Source: JAIRVZ01 sp031553755 (lineage in GTDB: Bacteria; Bacteroidota; Bacteroidia; Bacteroidales; Azobacteroidaceae). From it: 64,000 nt of DNA. The stretch's first letter is position 1, and each line of letters starts with the position of its first letter. Both the position numbers and the translations under genes were made by a program. The stretch lies in assembly GCA_031553755.1 (NCBI GenBank), contig JAVBKZ010000027.1, forward strand, positions 1 through 64,000, read 5' to 3'. Below are positions 26,438 through 35,334 of the stretch, piece after piece. The notes beneath the pieces are model-generated. The model searched no databases, was not told the DNA's origin, and worked only from the letters and a program-made list of their open reading frames with translations.

Positions 26438-28183
26438 TTAGAGAGTAAAATGAATTCCATCAGAAGAAATCAATCTCAATTTTCTAATTCCGATATAATC
26501 ATCTTTGGTCAGAATCAGCGGCAAATCTGCTCCGGTAGATTTTCCGTTTATGGTAAAATTAAGGCTCAAATGTTTCGCGTCTTTCATTTTGGCAAAGCCA
26601 TCGCTTCCTGACGTAATTTTAATGACTAAACGATTGTCTCCAATATTCAATCCGTTGGCCAATTTTGAAGGACTTACAGTGATATTGAGTCCGTCTATTT
26701 TTTTTCCGTTATTATCTAATATTGTTGCCGCAACTGACATGTTTACGGCATCTTTAACAACTGGTTTCCCAAGAGAAACATCTACCGAGTCGGCTTCTAT
26801 AGAAACATAGCTACCTGCTTTTGCATTTTTGAAAAACTGATCATAAATGTCTTCTGAAAATACATCCCTCAAAGTATCTTTAACATTTAAATTCAATTGA
26901 GAGAAACTGAGAGGCACTTTCATATTGTAATTTCCATTTAATTGAACATCATCAAATACAAAATAAGCGTCTTCTTGATCTGCTTTCAATACCAAGGTAT
27001 AATCAACTTGATTAGGTTTATGATTGAAAAGCTGATCCAAATCTGCTCTTACCCATTTTTCTGAAGGAAAAATATTTTTAGGAGATAGCCAGTAATTAGT
27101 TTCTTCTACTCCTCCTTTTGTAGCCGGTTTTGTGAATATCAAAGGATCATTGATGTTGATAGTATTTTTTGTACTTCCGTTAATAGCATCAAATTTAGCA
27201 TTGATACTGAAGGCAAGTCCTAAATTCGATTTCAAATCAAAGTTCAACTGGGGGTTATAAAAATTGAAAACATCATTACTTGTGAATGAGTCATAAAACG
27301 ACTCCATTCCTGTGATACTTCCTGTAATGTTTTCTTCAATCTTTGCCGAAACATTTACAAAAGAAGGTTTGATAGTTCCTGTATTTGCTGTTCCTGCTTC
27401 AATTTGCATTTCAAATTCAAATTCACTTGTTTTAGTGGTTACTCTGGTTTTTTGTCCATTAGTAATTTTTGCTGAATACTTAAGCATATTACCTGTATTT
27501 TTATATTGGTAATTAGCAACATCCGCTTCAATAACGAAAGGTTTATTGTTATTAAACCTGCGAACATCTATCGCGTTTATTATTGTACGAGGTTTATTAG
27601 GATCTTTCGGATTTTTAACAGTAAAATTTTCAGGTAAAACGATTTCAAAATTCATTATCGCCGAATCTTTATCTGCGGATGTTTCAAATTTAATTCCTCT
27701 GAATATGACTGAAAGTTGAATCTTACAACTCTTAAAGTCAATTGATTTAACATCAATATTCCAATCGTTATATTCGATTGTAGGCTTATTGATATCAAAT
27801 TCTACTTCCGAATTATCAGCAATCACAACTTCCGTTGGGAGGAAATCATTGATTGTAATTTCCGGTTCTGTTTGAGTAATAGGTTCAATACTGATATTTG
27901 TTTCAGGAACACCTTCAAATTTAGGAATTTCAAAATCGGAAAACTCACCGGAAAAATTCACATAAAGTTCTCCCTTTTCATCAAAAAGGATGTCTTCATA
28001 ATGTTTTTCTATCTCATCAAGTAACACGATTTTATTGAGATTTCCTACAGGAACGTTCACTCCATTGGGACTGAAAACCGCGTTTTTGTCTAAGTCATCA
28101 AAGTCATAATCTTTATCTACACATGCAGGTAGAAGTAAAAAGATACCAAGAACAGGTATCAAAAATCGAGGAAAGAATTTCAT
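26438..28183 (-). CDS. Large surface-type lipoprotein of unknown function
   Basis: A 581-residue protein with a lipoprotein signal (lipobox LLLPAC, Cys21) followed by VDKDYDFDDLDKN, a stretch seen in Bacteroidota lipoproteins of this kind. The Asp-rich residues after the Cys resemble a lipoprotein export signal for surface display. The remainder is predicted beta-rich repeats without known motifs. It is the first gene of a pair with the DUF5723 barrel, suggesting a lipoprotein-barrel partnership. The family name is not recognised with certainty. Confidence 0.7.
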   Translation of the reverse strand: MKFFPRFLIPVLGIFLLLPACVDKDYDFDDLDKNAVFSPNGVNVPVGNLNKIVLLDEIEKHYEDILFDEKGELYVNFSGEFSDFEIPKFEGVPETNISIEPITQTEPEITINDFLPTEVVIADNSEVEFDINKPTIEYNDWNIDVKSIDFKSCKIQLSVIFRGIKFETSADKDSAIMNFEIVLPENFTVKNPKDPNKPRTIINAIDVRRFNNNKPFVIEADVANYQYKNTGNMLKYSAKITNGQKTRVTTKTSEFEFEMQIEAGTANTGTIKPSFVNVSAKIEENITGSITGMESFYDSFTSNDVFNFYNPQLNFDLKSNLGLAFSINAKFDAINGSTKNTININDPLIFTKPATKGGVEETNYWLSPKNIFPSEKWVRADLDQLFNHKPNQVDYTLVLKADQEDAYFVFDDVQLNGNYNMKVPLSFSQLNLNVKDTLRDVFSEDIYDQFFKNAKAGSYVSIEADSVDVSLGKPVVKDAVNMSVAATILDNNGKKIDGLNITVSPSKLANGLNIGDNRLVIKITSGSDGFAKMKDAKHLSLNFTINGKSTGADLPLILTKDDYIGIRKLRLISSDGIHFTL

Positions 28184-28278
28184 ATAATTTAAATTTAATT
28201 AATAATATCTCACGCAAAAAATGTACTAAATATTAGTAAAGAATGTGTTTAAAAAGGGAATATAGTTTTATCCTTTTG

Positions 28279-28286
28279 CAAATATA
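28279..28286 (-). promoter_or_regulatory. Promoter -7 box for the lipoprotein/DUF5723 pair
   Basis: Minus strand TATATTTG, about 95 bases upstream of the lipoprotein ATG. Confidence 0.4.
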
Positions 28287-28331
28287 TACTATAAAATTGT
28301 AAAAAACATATATATTTAAGTAAAAACTCTT

Positions 28332-28339
28332 TATCTTTG
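28332..28339 (+). promoter_or_regulatory. Promoter -7 box for the secreted esterase
   Basis: TATCTTTG, 49 bases before the ATG at 28389. The -33 region is poor. Confidence 0.5.
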
Positions 28340-28388
28340 TGATAATTTCGTTAGTTTATCATTATTATTAATTTTAAAATACAGGTTT

Positions 28389-29633
28389 ATGAGGAATTTT
28401 TTTTACTTTTTTGCGTGCTTTTTATCTATTTGTAACCTTTATGCCGGTCAATATCCGGAAAGTAAAAAAATAACGGTTGGCGGATTTGAACGCGATTATC
28501 AACTTTACCTTCCTTCCACTTACAATAATGAAACTGGAATATTGATGTGCTTGCATGGATTAAACCGCAGTCCTGAAGATTTTTTCGGTGATTTGAATAT
28601 TGTACCTCTCGCGGAAATGTTAAATTTGGCAATTATAGCGCCTAAAGCTTTGCCCGAACAAACTCCTAAAGTCATTGAAGATATCAATAAACTTCCTGAA
28701 GATTCAAGGATTCCATTAGACGCAGTTTGGGGAGCAGGTTTATATGTTGATGTTAAAGTAAAGATAGGAATGTTTGATATTCCTTACATTTCGGTGCAGT
28801 TGAACAAAGATATTGATGATGTTACTTTCCTGAAAACAATTATAGATGAAAATCGAAACAACTACTCTCTTAATTCAAAAAGAATTTACTTTTTAGGAAC
28901 TTCTTTAGGTGGTTTTATGTCGTATCAATATGCTATGTATCACGCCGAAAGTCTCGCAGGATTGATTTCTATTGCCGGTTCAATGGGAACAGAAATTAAA
29001 AACAAAGAAAATGTGAAAAATTTACCTATTTGTGATTTCCATAGCACTACAGACGAAGTTGTTCCGTATGAAGGAAATACGAGTACTCCTGTAGATTATG
29101 GCGGAGCTACTTTAATCGCAAATGTTTCTCTTTGTGAAAAAACAGAAAATGTTATTTCTTTTTGGAATAGTGTCAATCATCCTTCGGGAGTTCAACCGGC
29201 ACCTTTAGATTTTCGCGAGGCTAACGGAAAAAATGTAACCAAATATACCTATTCTTCTCCAGGCTCAAAAGACGTAATTCATTATAAAATTACAGGAGCC
29301 GGTCATGAATATTTCTTTTCGAAACTTAAAGGAGATTCGATGGATTATTTAGAAGAAATAGGAAATTTCATCGCGGCAAACCAAAATGGAAATAGTATTA
29401 AAAACATCAAGATTGAAGATGCGGGAATATATCCAAATCCGGCAAAAGATATTATTTCTATAAAAAATACAAATTCGGGCATTATTTCAATTACTGATTT
29501 AAGCGGTAAAATTATTTCTTCAGGAAAAATAGTTGATGGGATATACAATGTTTCTTCCTTACAACAAGGTCTTTATTTGGTAAAAGTTGTAACAGGAAAT
29601 ATGAATTATATTGGAAAAATGATCAAAAAATAA
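28389..29633 (+). CDS. Secreted alpha/beta-hydrolase (PHB-depolymerase/feruloyl-esterase type) with T9SS sorting domain
   Basis: A 414-residue exported esterase. After a signal peptide (1-20) comes an alpha/beta-hydrolase of the LpqC/polyhydroxybutyrate-depolymerase type: oxyanion region LMCLHGLNR, nucleophile Ser172 in GTSLGG, Asp222 (STTDEVVPYEG) and His306 (GAGHEYF). The last 75 residues are a T9SS type A sorting domain with YPNPAKD, ITDLSGKIISSG, LQQGLYLVKV and a lysine-rich end, so it is delivered to or through the outer membrane. It probably hydrolyses ester bonds in plant cell-wall or polyester material outside the cell. A terminator follows. Confidence 0.88.
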   Translation: MRNFFYFFACFLSICNLYAGQYPESKKITVGGFERDYQLYLPSTYNNETGILMCLHGLNRSPEDFFGDLNIVPLAEMLNLAIIAPKALPEQTPKVIEDINKLPEDSRIPLDAVWGAGLYVDVKVKIGMFDIPYISVQLNKDIDDVTFLKTIIDENRNNYSLNSKRIYFLGTSLGGFMSYQYAMYHAESLAGLISIAGSMGTEIKNKENVKNLPICDFHSTTDEVVPYEGNTSTPVDYGGATLIANVSLCEKTENVISFWNSVNHPSGVQPAPLDFREANGKNVTKYTYSSPGSKDVIHYKITGAGHEYFFSKLKGDSMDYLEEIGNFIAANQNGNSIKNIKIEDAGIYPNPAKDIISIKNTNSGIISITDLSGKIISSGKIVDGIYNVSSLQQGLYLVKVVTGNMNYIGKMIKK

Positions 29634-29664
29634 TTTTCAAACGGAAACGAAAAATATAAAAAAA

Positions 29665-29693
29665 AGAGTCACTGAGAGGTGGCTCTTTTTTTT
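29665..29693 (+). terminator. Rho-independent terminator after the esterase gene
   Basis: AGAGTCAC and GTGGCTCT form an 8-base stem (one G-T pair) around TGAGAG, followed by a T run. Confidence 0.88.
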
Positions 29694-29702
29694 ATGTTAA
29701 AA

Positions 29703-30620
29703 TCATTTCAATGATTCAATTTGTTCTGAGGATAATCCTGTAATTTCAGAAATTATTTCTACAGAAAATCCTTTTTTCAAGCAATTTTTCGCGAGTTGTA
29801 TTTTTTCCTGCTCGACACCTTTTTCCATACCTCTTTCTAATCCAATCTCGACACCTTCTTCTTTTCCTTTTTCCACACCTTCAGAAAAACCTTTTTGCTC
29901 ATAATAAAGTATAGCATCCTGGACATCGGCATATTCCGTTATACTTTTCTTGTACTCTTCCATCTCTTTTGTTGTTAATTGTGAAATCTCGGCTGCCCGG
30001 AACAACGTGTCAAAAACCCTGCCTTGTAATTCCGCGGGACGGTTCTCGAACGAGGGCAACTTCTTCAATAAATACACCCAACGGTCGAAATTTGTTGCAA
30101 GTTCGTCTAACTTTTTTGTGAACTTCGGCAATTCCAAGTATTTATAAACTAACTTGTCATAAAATACTTCGCCCGTTTGTTTTTCTATTAGCATCACATC
30201 GTGGAAATAATTTTCATTCTTGTCAAATAAAACAAAATCCACAATGGAAATAGTGTACACCGCACTTAACTGGAAATTCCATTTCCCTTTTTTTGCTTGT
30301 GATTGAATCGGAAAAGTGGAATAATAGATACTTCTTTCCTTGAAATGCGCTTGCCGTACTTTCTGTAACTCAACGATAAAATATTTGTCACAATTGGTTT
30401 TGCAATAAATATCGAAAACTGCTTTCCGGTCGGTTTCTTTTTGTCCTAATTGTTCTGTTGTCAAATAACTCAGGTTGATGATTTTTCCCTGGTCATGAAT
30501 CAGTTCATTGAGAAAATTGATTAACAACTCTTTGTAAGTTTCCGAACCGAAGATTCGTTTAAATCCGTAATCTGTGAGGGGATTCAAGTATTTCACCCCT
30601 TCTAAACATAACTCTTCCAT
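29703..30620 (-). CDS. Rpn-family PD-(D/E)XK nuclease (transposase-like, TIGR01784)
   Basis: A 305-residue protein of the recombination-promoting nuclease group common in Bacteroidota. The N terminus NPLTDYGFKRIFG is diagnostic. The nuclease core is VFDIYCKT followed by YFIVELQK. The C-terminal third has a run of Glu/Gly/Lys-rich repeats (EGVEKGKEEG, GLERGMEKG), typical of these genes and prone to length variation, then KKGFSVEIISEITGLSSEQI, a short helix-turn-helix-like end. In E. coli Rpn proteins nick or cut DNA and raise RecA-independent recombination. It stands alone. Confidence 0.88.
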   Translation of the reverse strand: MEELCLEGVKYLNPLTDYGFKRIFGSETYKELLINFLNELIHDQGKIINLSYLTTEQLGQKETDRKAVFDIYCKTNCDKYFIVELQKVRQAHFKERSIYYSTFPIQSQAKKGKWNFQLSAVYTISIVDFVLFDKNENYFHDVMLIEKQTGEVFYDKLVYKYLELPKFTKKLDELATNFDRWVYLLKKLPSFENRPAELQGRVFDTLFRAAEISQLTTKEMEEYKKSITEYADVQDAILYYEQKGFSEGVEKGKEEGVEIGLERGMEKGVEQEKIQLAKNCLKKGFSVEIISEITGLSSEQIESLK

Positions 30621-30671
30621 GAAAAATAGATGGTTTTAATGATTAAAATTTGTTTTGATTAATAAAGGAAA

Positions 30672-30679
30672 CAAATGTA
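30672..30679 (-). promoter_or_regulatory. Promoter -7 box for the Rpn-family gene
   Basis: Minus strand TACATTTG, about 50 bases before the ATG. Confidence 0.45.
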
Positions 30680-30763
30680 AAGATTTTTTTGAATAATTTG
30701 ATAGATATGATATAGGCAAATAAATAATTTCTTTCAGTGCAGAGATTTACTCTCAAAATTTAA

Positions 30764-30771
30764 TAACTTTG
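30764..30771 (+). promoter_or_regulatory. Promoter -7 box for the HerA-like gene
   Basis: TAACTTTG, 23 bases before the ATG at 30795. Confidence 0.5.
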
Positions 30772-30794
30772 GACAAAATAATAAATGAAATAAA

Positions 30795-32354
30795 ATGAGT
30801 AAAATCGAACAATTTAAGCAGATTATTGAAAAAGACTATACGTTCAAAGGGGAATCATTCATTCTTGGAGCACCCATATTAGATGGAGAAGTGATGACAG
30901 GTTCTTACATAAGGGTTCCTTTCAAAACATTGAATCGACACGGTTTGATCGCAGGAGCAACCGGAACAGGTAAAACGAAAACATTGCAAGTAATTGCCGA
31001 AGCGTTGAGCGATGCCAGCATATCTGTCGTTATGCTCGACATCAAAGGCGATTTGAGTGGTTTAGCAGCCGAAGGCGTTGAAAATAAACCAATCAAAGAA
31101 CGTTATCCGAAAATGGATCTGGAATATAAACCCGCGGCGTTTCCGGTTGAGTTGATGACTATCAGCAAAGAAAAAGGTGTTCGTTTAAAAGCTACAGTAA
31201 CGGAATTTGGTCCGGTTTTACTTTCCAAAATCTTGGAATTGAATGATACTCAATCAAGTCTTGTTTCCTTGATTTTTAAGTATTGCGATGACAACAATTT
31301 TCCATTAGTCGATTTAAAAGATTTTACAAAAATTTTGCAATATATTGGCGACCAAGGAAAAGCTGAAATTGAAAAGGAATATGGAAAAATATCCACAGCG
31401 TCAACCGGAACTATCCTCCGGAAAATAATCGAATTGCAACAGCAAGGTGGCGAATTGTTTTTTGGAGAGCCGTCTTTTGATGTAGATGATTTGATGCGGA
31501 TTGATTCGCAAGGACGTGGAATGATTAATATCGTCCGTGTAACGGATATGCAAGATAAACCTAAATTATTCTCAACCTTCCTGCTTCAGATGTTAGCTGA
31601 AATCTACGCGACCAGTCCCGAAGTAGGCGATATGGATAAACCTAAACTTATTATGTTTATTGATGAAGCACACTTGATTTTTCAGGAAGCAAGCAGCGCT
31701 TTATTGAAACAAATAGAAACAGTTATCAAATTAATTCGTTCCAAAGGTGTTGGTATTTTCTTCTGTACACAAAATCCGACAGATGTTCCTGCCTCTGTCC
31801 TTAGTCAACTTGGTTTCAAGGTACAGCATGCTTTGCGGGCATTTACTGAAAAAGACCGGAAAGCCATCAAAAGCATGGCGGAAAATTTCCCTAATTCTCC
31901 ATTTTACAAGACAGATGAATTGCTTACACAGATGGGTATGGGAGAAGCTTTAGTTACAGTATTAAACGAAAAAGGAATGCCTACGGCTTTGTCTTACTCT
32001 CTTTTGGTATCTCCTCGCTCCAGAATGGACATTCTTTCAGAACAGGAAATTGATGAATTGGTGAGTAAAAGCAAGTTGGCACCGAGATACAATAAAATAG
32101 TTGATCCGGAAAGCGCTTTCGAAATTTTGTCCAGAAAAATGGAACAAGTTCAACAACAAGAAGAACTTGTAAAAGCTCAGAAAGAGGCTGAAAAAATGGA
32201 AAGAACAACTTCTTCTTCAAGAAATAGACAAGAAAAATCTACTTTAGAGGCTATTTTAAGCAGCCCGGCTGCCAAACAAATCGGAAGGACAGCTTCTAAC
32301 GCATTGGTAAGAGGTTTGTTGGGAGCTTTGGGATTAGGAGGAAGAAGACGTTAA
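30795..32354 (+). CDS. HerA-like P-loop ATPase (DUF853 family)
   Basis: A 519-residue HerA/FtsK-superfamily ATPase, member of the stand-alone DUF853 (YjgR-like) group. The Walker A loop GATGTGKT is at 54-61, followed by VVMLDIKGDLSGL. The Walker B region is IMFIDEAHLIF and the sensor part IGIFFCTQNP-like (VGIFFCTQNPTDVP). The tail has a charged coiled stretch and then a Gly/Arg-rich end (LGLGGRRR). The biological role of this group is not established. It ends just before a palindromic repeat shared with hisS downstream. Confidence 0.9.
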   Translation: MSKIEQFKQIIEKDYTFKGESFILGAPILDGEVMTGSYIRVPFKTLNRHGLIAGATGTGKTKTLQVIAEALSDASISVVMLDIKGDLSGLAAEGVENKPIKERYPKMDLEYKPAAFPVELMTISKEKGVRLKATVTEFGPVLLSKILELNDTQSSLVSLIFKYCDDNNFPLVDLKDFTKILQYIGDQGKAEIEKEYGKISTASTGTILRKIIELQQQGGELFFGEPSFDVDDLMRIDSQGRGMINIVRVTDMQDKPKLFSTFLLQMLAEIYATSPEVGDMDKPKLIMFIDEAHLIFQEASSALLKQIETVIKLIRSKGVGIFFCTQNPTDVPASVLSQLGFKVQHALRAFTEKDRKAIKSMAENFPNSPFYKTDELLTQMGMGEALVTVLNEKGMPTALSYSLLVSPRSRMDILSEQEIDELVSKSKLAPRYNKIVDPESAFEILSRKMEQVQQQEELVKAQKEAEKMERTTSSSRNRQEKSTLEAILSSPAAKQIGRTASNALVRGLLGALGLGGRRR

Positions 32355-32369
32355 GTAATGGTTGAACTA

Positions 32370-32402
32370 AACTCTAACAGAGTTTGGAATTCTGTTAGAG
32401 TT
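32370..32402. repeat. 33-base palindromic repeat, copy 2 (likely bidirectional terminator)
   Basis: Perfect arms AACTCTAACAGA and its complement around a 9-base loop (gtttggaat), almost the same as 1280-1312. It lies between the converging HerA-like and hisS genes, where it can end both transcripts. Confidence 0.8.
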
Positions 32403-32418
32403 ATTGTCTAAAATTTTA

Positions 32419-33777
32419 TTACCCAAAAACCTCAATGATTTGTCGAACAGTCAATTTTTGTTGTTCTCCCGTCATCATGTTTTTCACGGTCAGCAAACCT
32501 TCGTTGATTTCATTTTCTCCGGCTAAAATCACATACGGAATTTTATTGTTATCAGCGTATGACATTTGTTTTTTCATTTTAACGGCATCGGGATAAAGTT
32601 CGGCTTTGATTCCTTTTTTCCTTAAAACATTCAATACCGGTAAAATAAAATTTTCTTCTTTTTCTCCGAAATTGACAAATAAAACTTGGGTGGAAGTAAT
32701 CGAATCGGAAGGATATAAATCCAATTGATTCAAGACATCGAAAATGCGGTCGGCTCCGAAAGATATTCCAACTCCCGAAACTCCCGGCATTCCAAATACT
32801 CCCGTCAGGTTATCATATCGTCCTCCTCCTGTGATGCTTCCTATTTGCACATCTAACGCTTTTACTTCGAAAATAGCGCCTGTATAATAATTCAATCCAC
32901 GCGCTAATGTAAGGTCAAGTTCTAGTTCACACGCAATTTCCAGTAAATCGAGTTTGTTGAGGATAAATTCGATTTCTTCAATTCCTTTCATTCCCGTTTC
33001 GGAAGATGCCAGAACGTTTCTTAAAGTTGCCAATTTTTCGCGGTTGTTTCCGCTTAATAAAATAATTGGCTGTAATTGTTTGATAGCTTCTTCTGAAATA
33101 CCTTTTGAATTTAATTCCGCGTTTACATTCTCCAATCCGATTTTATCCAACTTATCGATGGCGACTGTAATATCCGTAATTTTATCCGAAGCGCCGATTA
33201 TTTCGGCAATTCCACTCAATATTTTACGGTTATTTATTTTGATGCAAACCCTGATTCCGAAATGTTGGTATACTTCGTCCATGATCTGAACCAATTCTAC
33301 TTCATTAAGCAATGAATCCGAACCAACAACATCAGCATCGCATTGAAAAAATTCGCGGTAACGACCTTTTTGCGGACGGTCGGCACGCCAAACCGGTTGT
33401 ATTTGATAACGTTTAAATGGAAATGAAATTTCGTTTTGGTGCATTACTACATAACGCGCGAAAGGAACTGTTAAATCGTAGCGAAGACCTTTTTCACTTA
33501 TTTTATTTGTTAATTTCAAAGGATTACGTCCTAAAAGATCTTCGTCTTGAATACCATTTAAAAAATCACCCGAATTTAATATCTTGAAAAGTAATTTATC
33601 GCCTTCATCTCCGTATTTACCCATTAAAGTCGACAAATTTTCCATTGCCGGAGTTTCTATTTGTTTGAATCCGTAGAGGTGATATACTTCTTTGATTGTA
33701 TTGAAAATGTAATTTCGTTTCGCCATTTCTTCAGGCGAAAAATCTCTTGTACCTTTAGGTATAGAAGGCTTTTGCAT
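32419..33777 (-). CDS. hisS: Histidine-tRNA ligase
   Basis: Charges tRNA-His. The 452-residue class II synthetase shows motif 1 near the N terminus (GTRDFSPEEMAKR and FKQIETPAME), motif 2 with YQIQPVWRADRPQKGRYREF, the histidine-specific LARGLNYYTG and SITGGGRYDNL segments, and motif 3 GVGISFGADRIFDVL, followed by the anticodon-binding domain. It is monocistronic as far as seen. Confidence 0.96.
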   Translation of the reverse strand: MQKPSIPKGTRDFSPEEMAKRNYIFNTIKEVYHLYGFKQIETPAMENLSTLMGKYGDEGDKLLFKILNSGDFLNGIQDEDLLGRNPLKLTNKISEKGLRYDLTVPFARYVVMHQNEISFPFKRYQIQPVWRADRPQKGRYREFFQCDADVVGSDSLLNEVELVQIMDEVYQHFGIRVCIKINNRKILSGIAEIIGASDKITDITVAIDKLDKIGLENVNAELNSKGISEEAIKQLQPIILLSGNNREKLATLRNVLASSETGMKGIEEIEFILNKLDLLEIACELELDLTLARGLNYYTGAIFEVKALDVQIGSITGGGRYDNLTGVFGMPGVSGVGISFGADRIFDVLNQLDLYPSDSITSTQVLFVNFGEKEENFILPVLNVLRKKGIKAELYPDAVKMKKQMSYADNNKIPYVILAGENEINEGLLTVKNMMTGEQQKLTVRQIIEVFG

Positions 33778-33860
33778 ATTGTTGAAATAATCTTTATATT
33801 ACTTTTTTAACATAAAATAAAAAACAAAAAAGAAATGAAAACGTTCTTTTATTTGTATAA

Positions 33861-33930
33861 GACGTTGTGCGCGGCATGAAAAAATCGGGAAATTTTTTAT
33901 ATCTTTGCTGCGTGCAACGCGTCTCTATTG
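33861..33930. repeat. Possible degenerate palindromic element around the DUF4834 promoter
   Basis: GACGTTGTGCGCGGC (33861-33875) is imperfectly complementary to GCTGCGTGCAACGCGTC (33907-33923). The promoter -7 box of the next gene lies between the arms. Confidence 0.3.
33900..33907 (+). promoter_or_regulatory. Promoter -7 box for the DUF4834 gene
   Basis: TATCTTTG, 43 bases before the ATG; no clear -33 box. Confidence 0.45.
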
Positions 33931-33949
33931 ACGATGAATCAAAATAATA

Positions 33950-34192
33950 ATGAAATTTCTTTTAATACTCTTCTTTTTATTTCTTCTGATGATTTTTATG
34001 GTCGGTTTTTCTGTCATAAAATTGATTTTTAATCTTATATTCGGAACTCGAATCAATAAATCATCACAAGAAAGGAAACAATCCGGAGCAGAACAAAAGT
34101 ATAACTCTTCAAAAAACAATACCCAGTCTCAAAACGAAAAAAAAATATTTTCTAAAGATGAAGGGGAATATGTTGATTATGAGGAAGTGTAA
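33950..34192 (+). CDS. DUF4834 family small membrane protein
   Basis: An 80-residue protein with one N-terminal membrane segment (about 3-32), a polar Ser/Gln/Asn-rich middle and the conserved C-terminal signature KKIFSKDEGEYVDYEEV. This is the Bacteroidota DUF4834 family of unknown function. The ATG at 33950 gives the membrane segment its natural start. It converges with folE with one base between the stop codons. Confidence 0.8.
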   Translation: MKFLLILFFLFLLMIFMVGFSVIKLIFNLIFGTRINKSSQERKQSGAEQKYNSSKNNTQSQNEKKIFSKDEGEYVDYEEV

Positions 34193-34193
34193 A

Positions 34194-34781
34194 TTATTTT
34201 CTATCCCGAATTAAATTTATAAATTCTTCCCTGGTTTTCGCGGTATTGAAAATACCTGTAAAATCGGATGTTGTTGTAATAGAATTTTGTTTTTCTACTC
34301 CACGCATCTGCATACACATGTGTTGCGCCTCAATAACAACCATCACGCCCAACGGATTCAACGTATTTTGAATACATTCTTTGATTTGGGTTGTCAATCT
34401 TTCCTGAATTTGCAAACGGCGCGCGAAAACATCTACAATTCTAGGAATTTTACTTAGTCCGGTAACTTTTCCATTGGGAATGTAAGCGACATGGGCTTTG
34501 CCGAAAAAAGGAAGAACATGATGTTCGCACATTGAAAAAAAGTCAATGTCTTTAACGATTACCATTTGCTTGTAGTCCTCTGAAAATGTCGCTGAATTTA
34601 ATATTTTCGAGGGATCTTGCTGATAGCCTTTTGTGAAAAACATCAACGATTTCGCCACTCTTTCGGGAGTTTTCAATAAACCTTCCCGTTCGGCATCTTC
34701 ACCTAACAATTCCAGTATTTTTTTATAATGAAAGGCGATTTCCGACTTTCTTTCAACGTCATCCATTTTATTTAAGTTCAT
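34194..34781 (-). CDS. folE: GTP cyclohydrolase I
   Basis: Converts GTP to 7,8-dihydroneopterin triphosphate, the first step toward folate and, in many bacteria, queuosine. The 195-residue protein has the zinc and active-site segments MCEHHVLPFFGKAHVAYIP and HMCMQMRGV, and the GLSKIPRIVDVFARRLQ stretch. It overlaps the SPOR-domain gene upstream by four bases and belongs to a conserved minus-strand group with tpiA. It shares the queuosine pathway with queG elsewhere in this window. Confidence 0.95.
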   Translation of the reverse strand: MNLNKMDDVERKSEIAFHYKKILELLGEDAEREGLLKTPERVAKSLMFFTKGYQQDPSKILNSATFSEDYKQMVIVKDIDFFSMCEHHVLPFFGKAHVAYIPNGKVTGLSKIPRIVDVFARRLQIQERLTTQIKECIQNTLNPLGVMVVIEAQHMCMQMRGVEKQNSITTTSDFTGIFNTAKTREEFINLIRDRK

Positions 34782-35248
34782 TCAGTAATAACTTTTACTT
34801 CATCACTTACGATATACATTTCCGAACCTAATGACGGTAATTTTTTTTTCATTTCCTGCATAAAAAAAACAGCCTCTTCATTGGTTTGAAAATCTCCTAC
34901 ACGAAGTCTCCATATAGGAGCTGTGTATTTTACATAAGTCGCGGTATTGGGGAAATATTCTTTAAATTCTTTTGCTTTCGCATTGGCTTCGTCGCGTGAT
35001 TGACGCTGATTCCCGGAATAAATTTGAATCCTGTATCCTTTTACGAGTAATTCATTTTCGGCCGCGGGATCAAAAAAATTTCCTTTACCGATCAACGCGT
35101 TTATTTTAGAGTCGCTGTTTATCGTAACAACGGCTCCCGCTTCGTTGGGACGGGCAAGCTCTTCGAGAATAGATTTCGATTGAGCTCCCACATACGAAGA
35201 AATTCCGGCTATAAAGACAAACATTATGACTATTTTCAATTTCATCAT
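34778..35248 (-). CDS. Exported SPOR-domain protein
   Basis: A 156-residue protein with a signal peptide (1-22, ending YVGAQ) and a C-terminal SPOR domain (about 75-150: YRIQIYSGNQRQSRDEANAKA, then YTAPIWRLRVGDFQT). SPOR domains bind denuded glycan strands of peptidoglycan, usually at the division septum. It lies between tpiA and folE in the same direction, an arrangement common in Bacteroidales. The four-base overlap with folE implies translational coupling. Confidence 0.88.
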   Translation of the reverse strand: MMKLKIVIMFVFIAGISSYVGAQSKSILEELARPNEAGAVVTINSDSKINALIGKGNFFDPAAENELLVKGYRIQIYSGNQRQSRDEANAKAKEFKEYFPNTATYVKYTAPIWRLRVGDFQTNEEAVFFMQEMKKKLPSLGSEMYIVSDEVKVITE

Positions 35249-35276
35249 AAGGGAAATTTTAATTTCGTGAGTAGTA

Positions 35277-35323
35277 AACCCCTAAATCTCCTAAAGGAGA
35301 CTTTTAAAGAGAACTTAGGGGTT
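35277..35323. repeat. Palindromic element AACCCCTAA...TTAGGGGTT
   Basis: Nine-base perfect outer arms (35277-35285 and 35315-35323) enclose an inner CTCC/GGAG pair. It lies 11 bases beyond the tpiA stop, where it could end or attenuate the transcript into the SPOR-domain gene. The composition resembles a dispersed palindromic repeat more than a classic terminator. Confidence 0.6.
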
Positions 35324-35334
35324 ATTTATTTCAC

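Noticed and set aside
29703..30620. Rpn-family gene as part of an insertion sequence
   Set aside because: Despite the historical transposase label there are no terminal inverted repeats or target duplications around it, so it is listed as a stand-alone nuclease gene.
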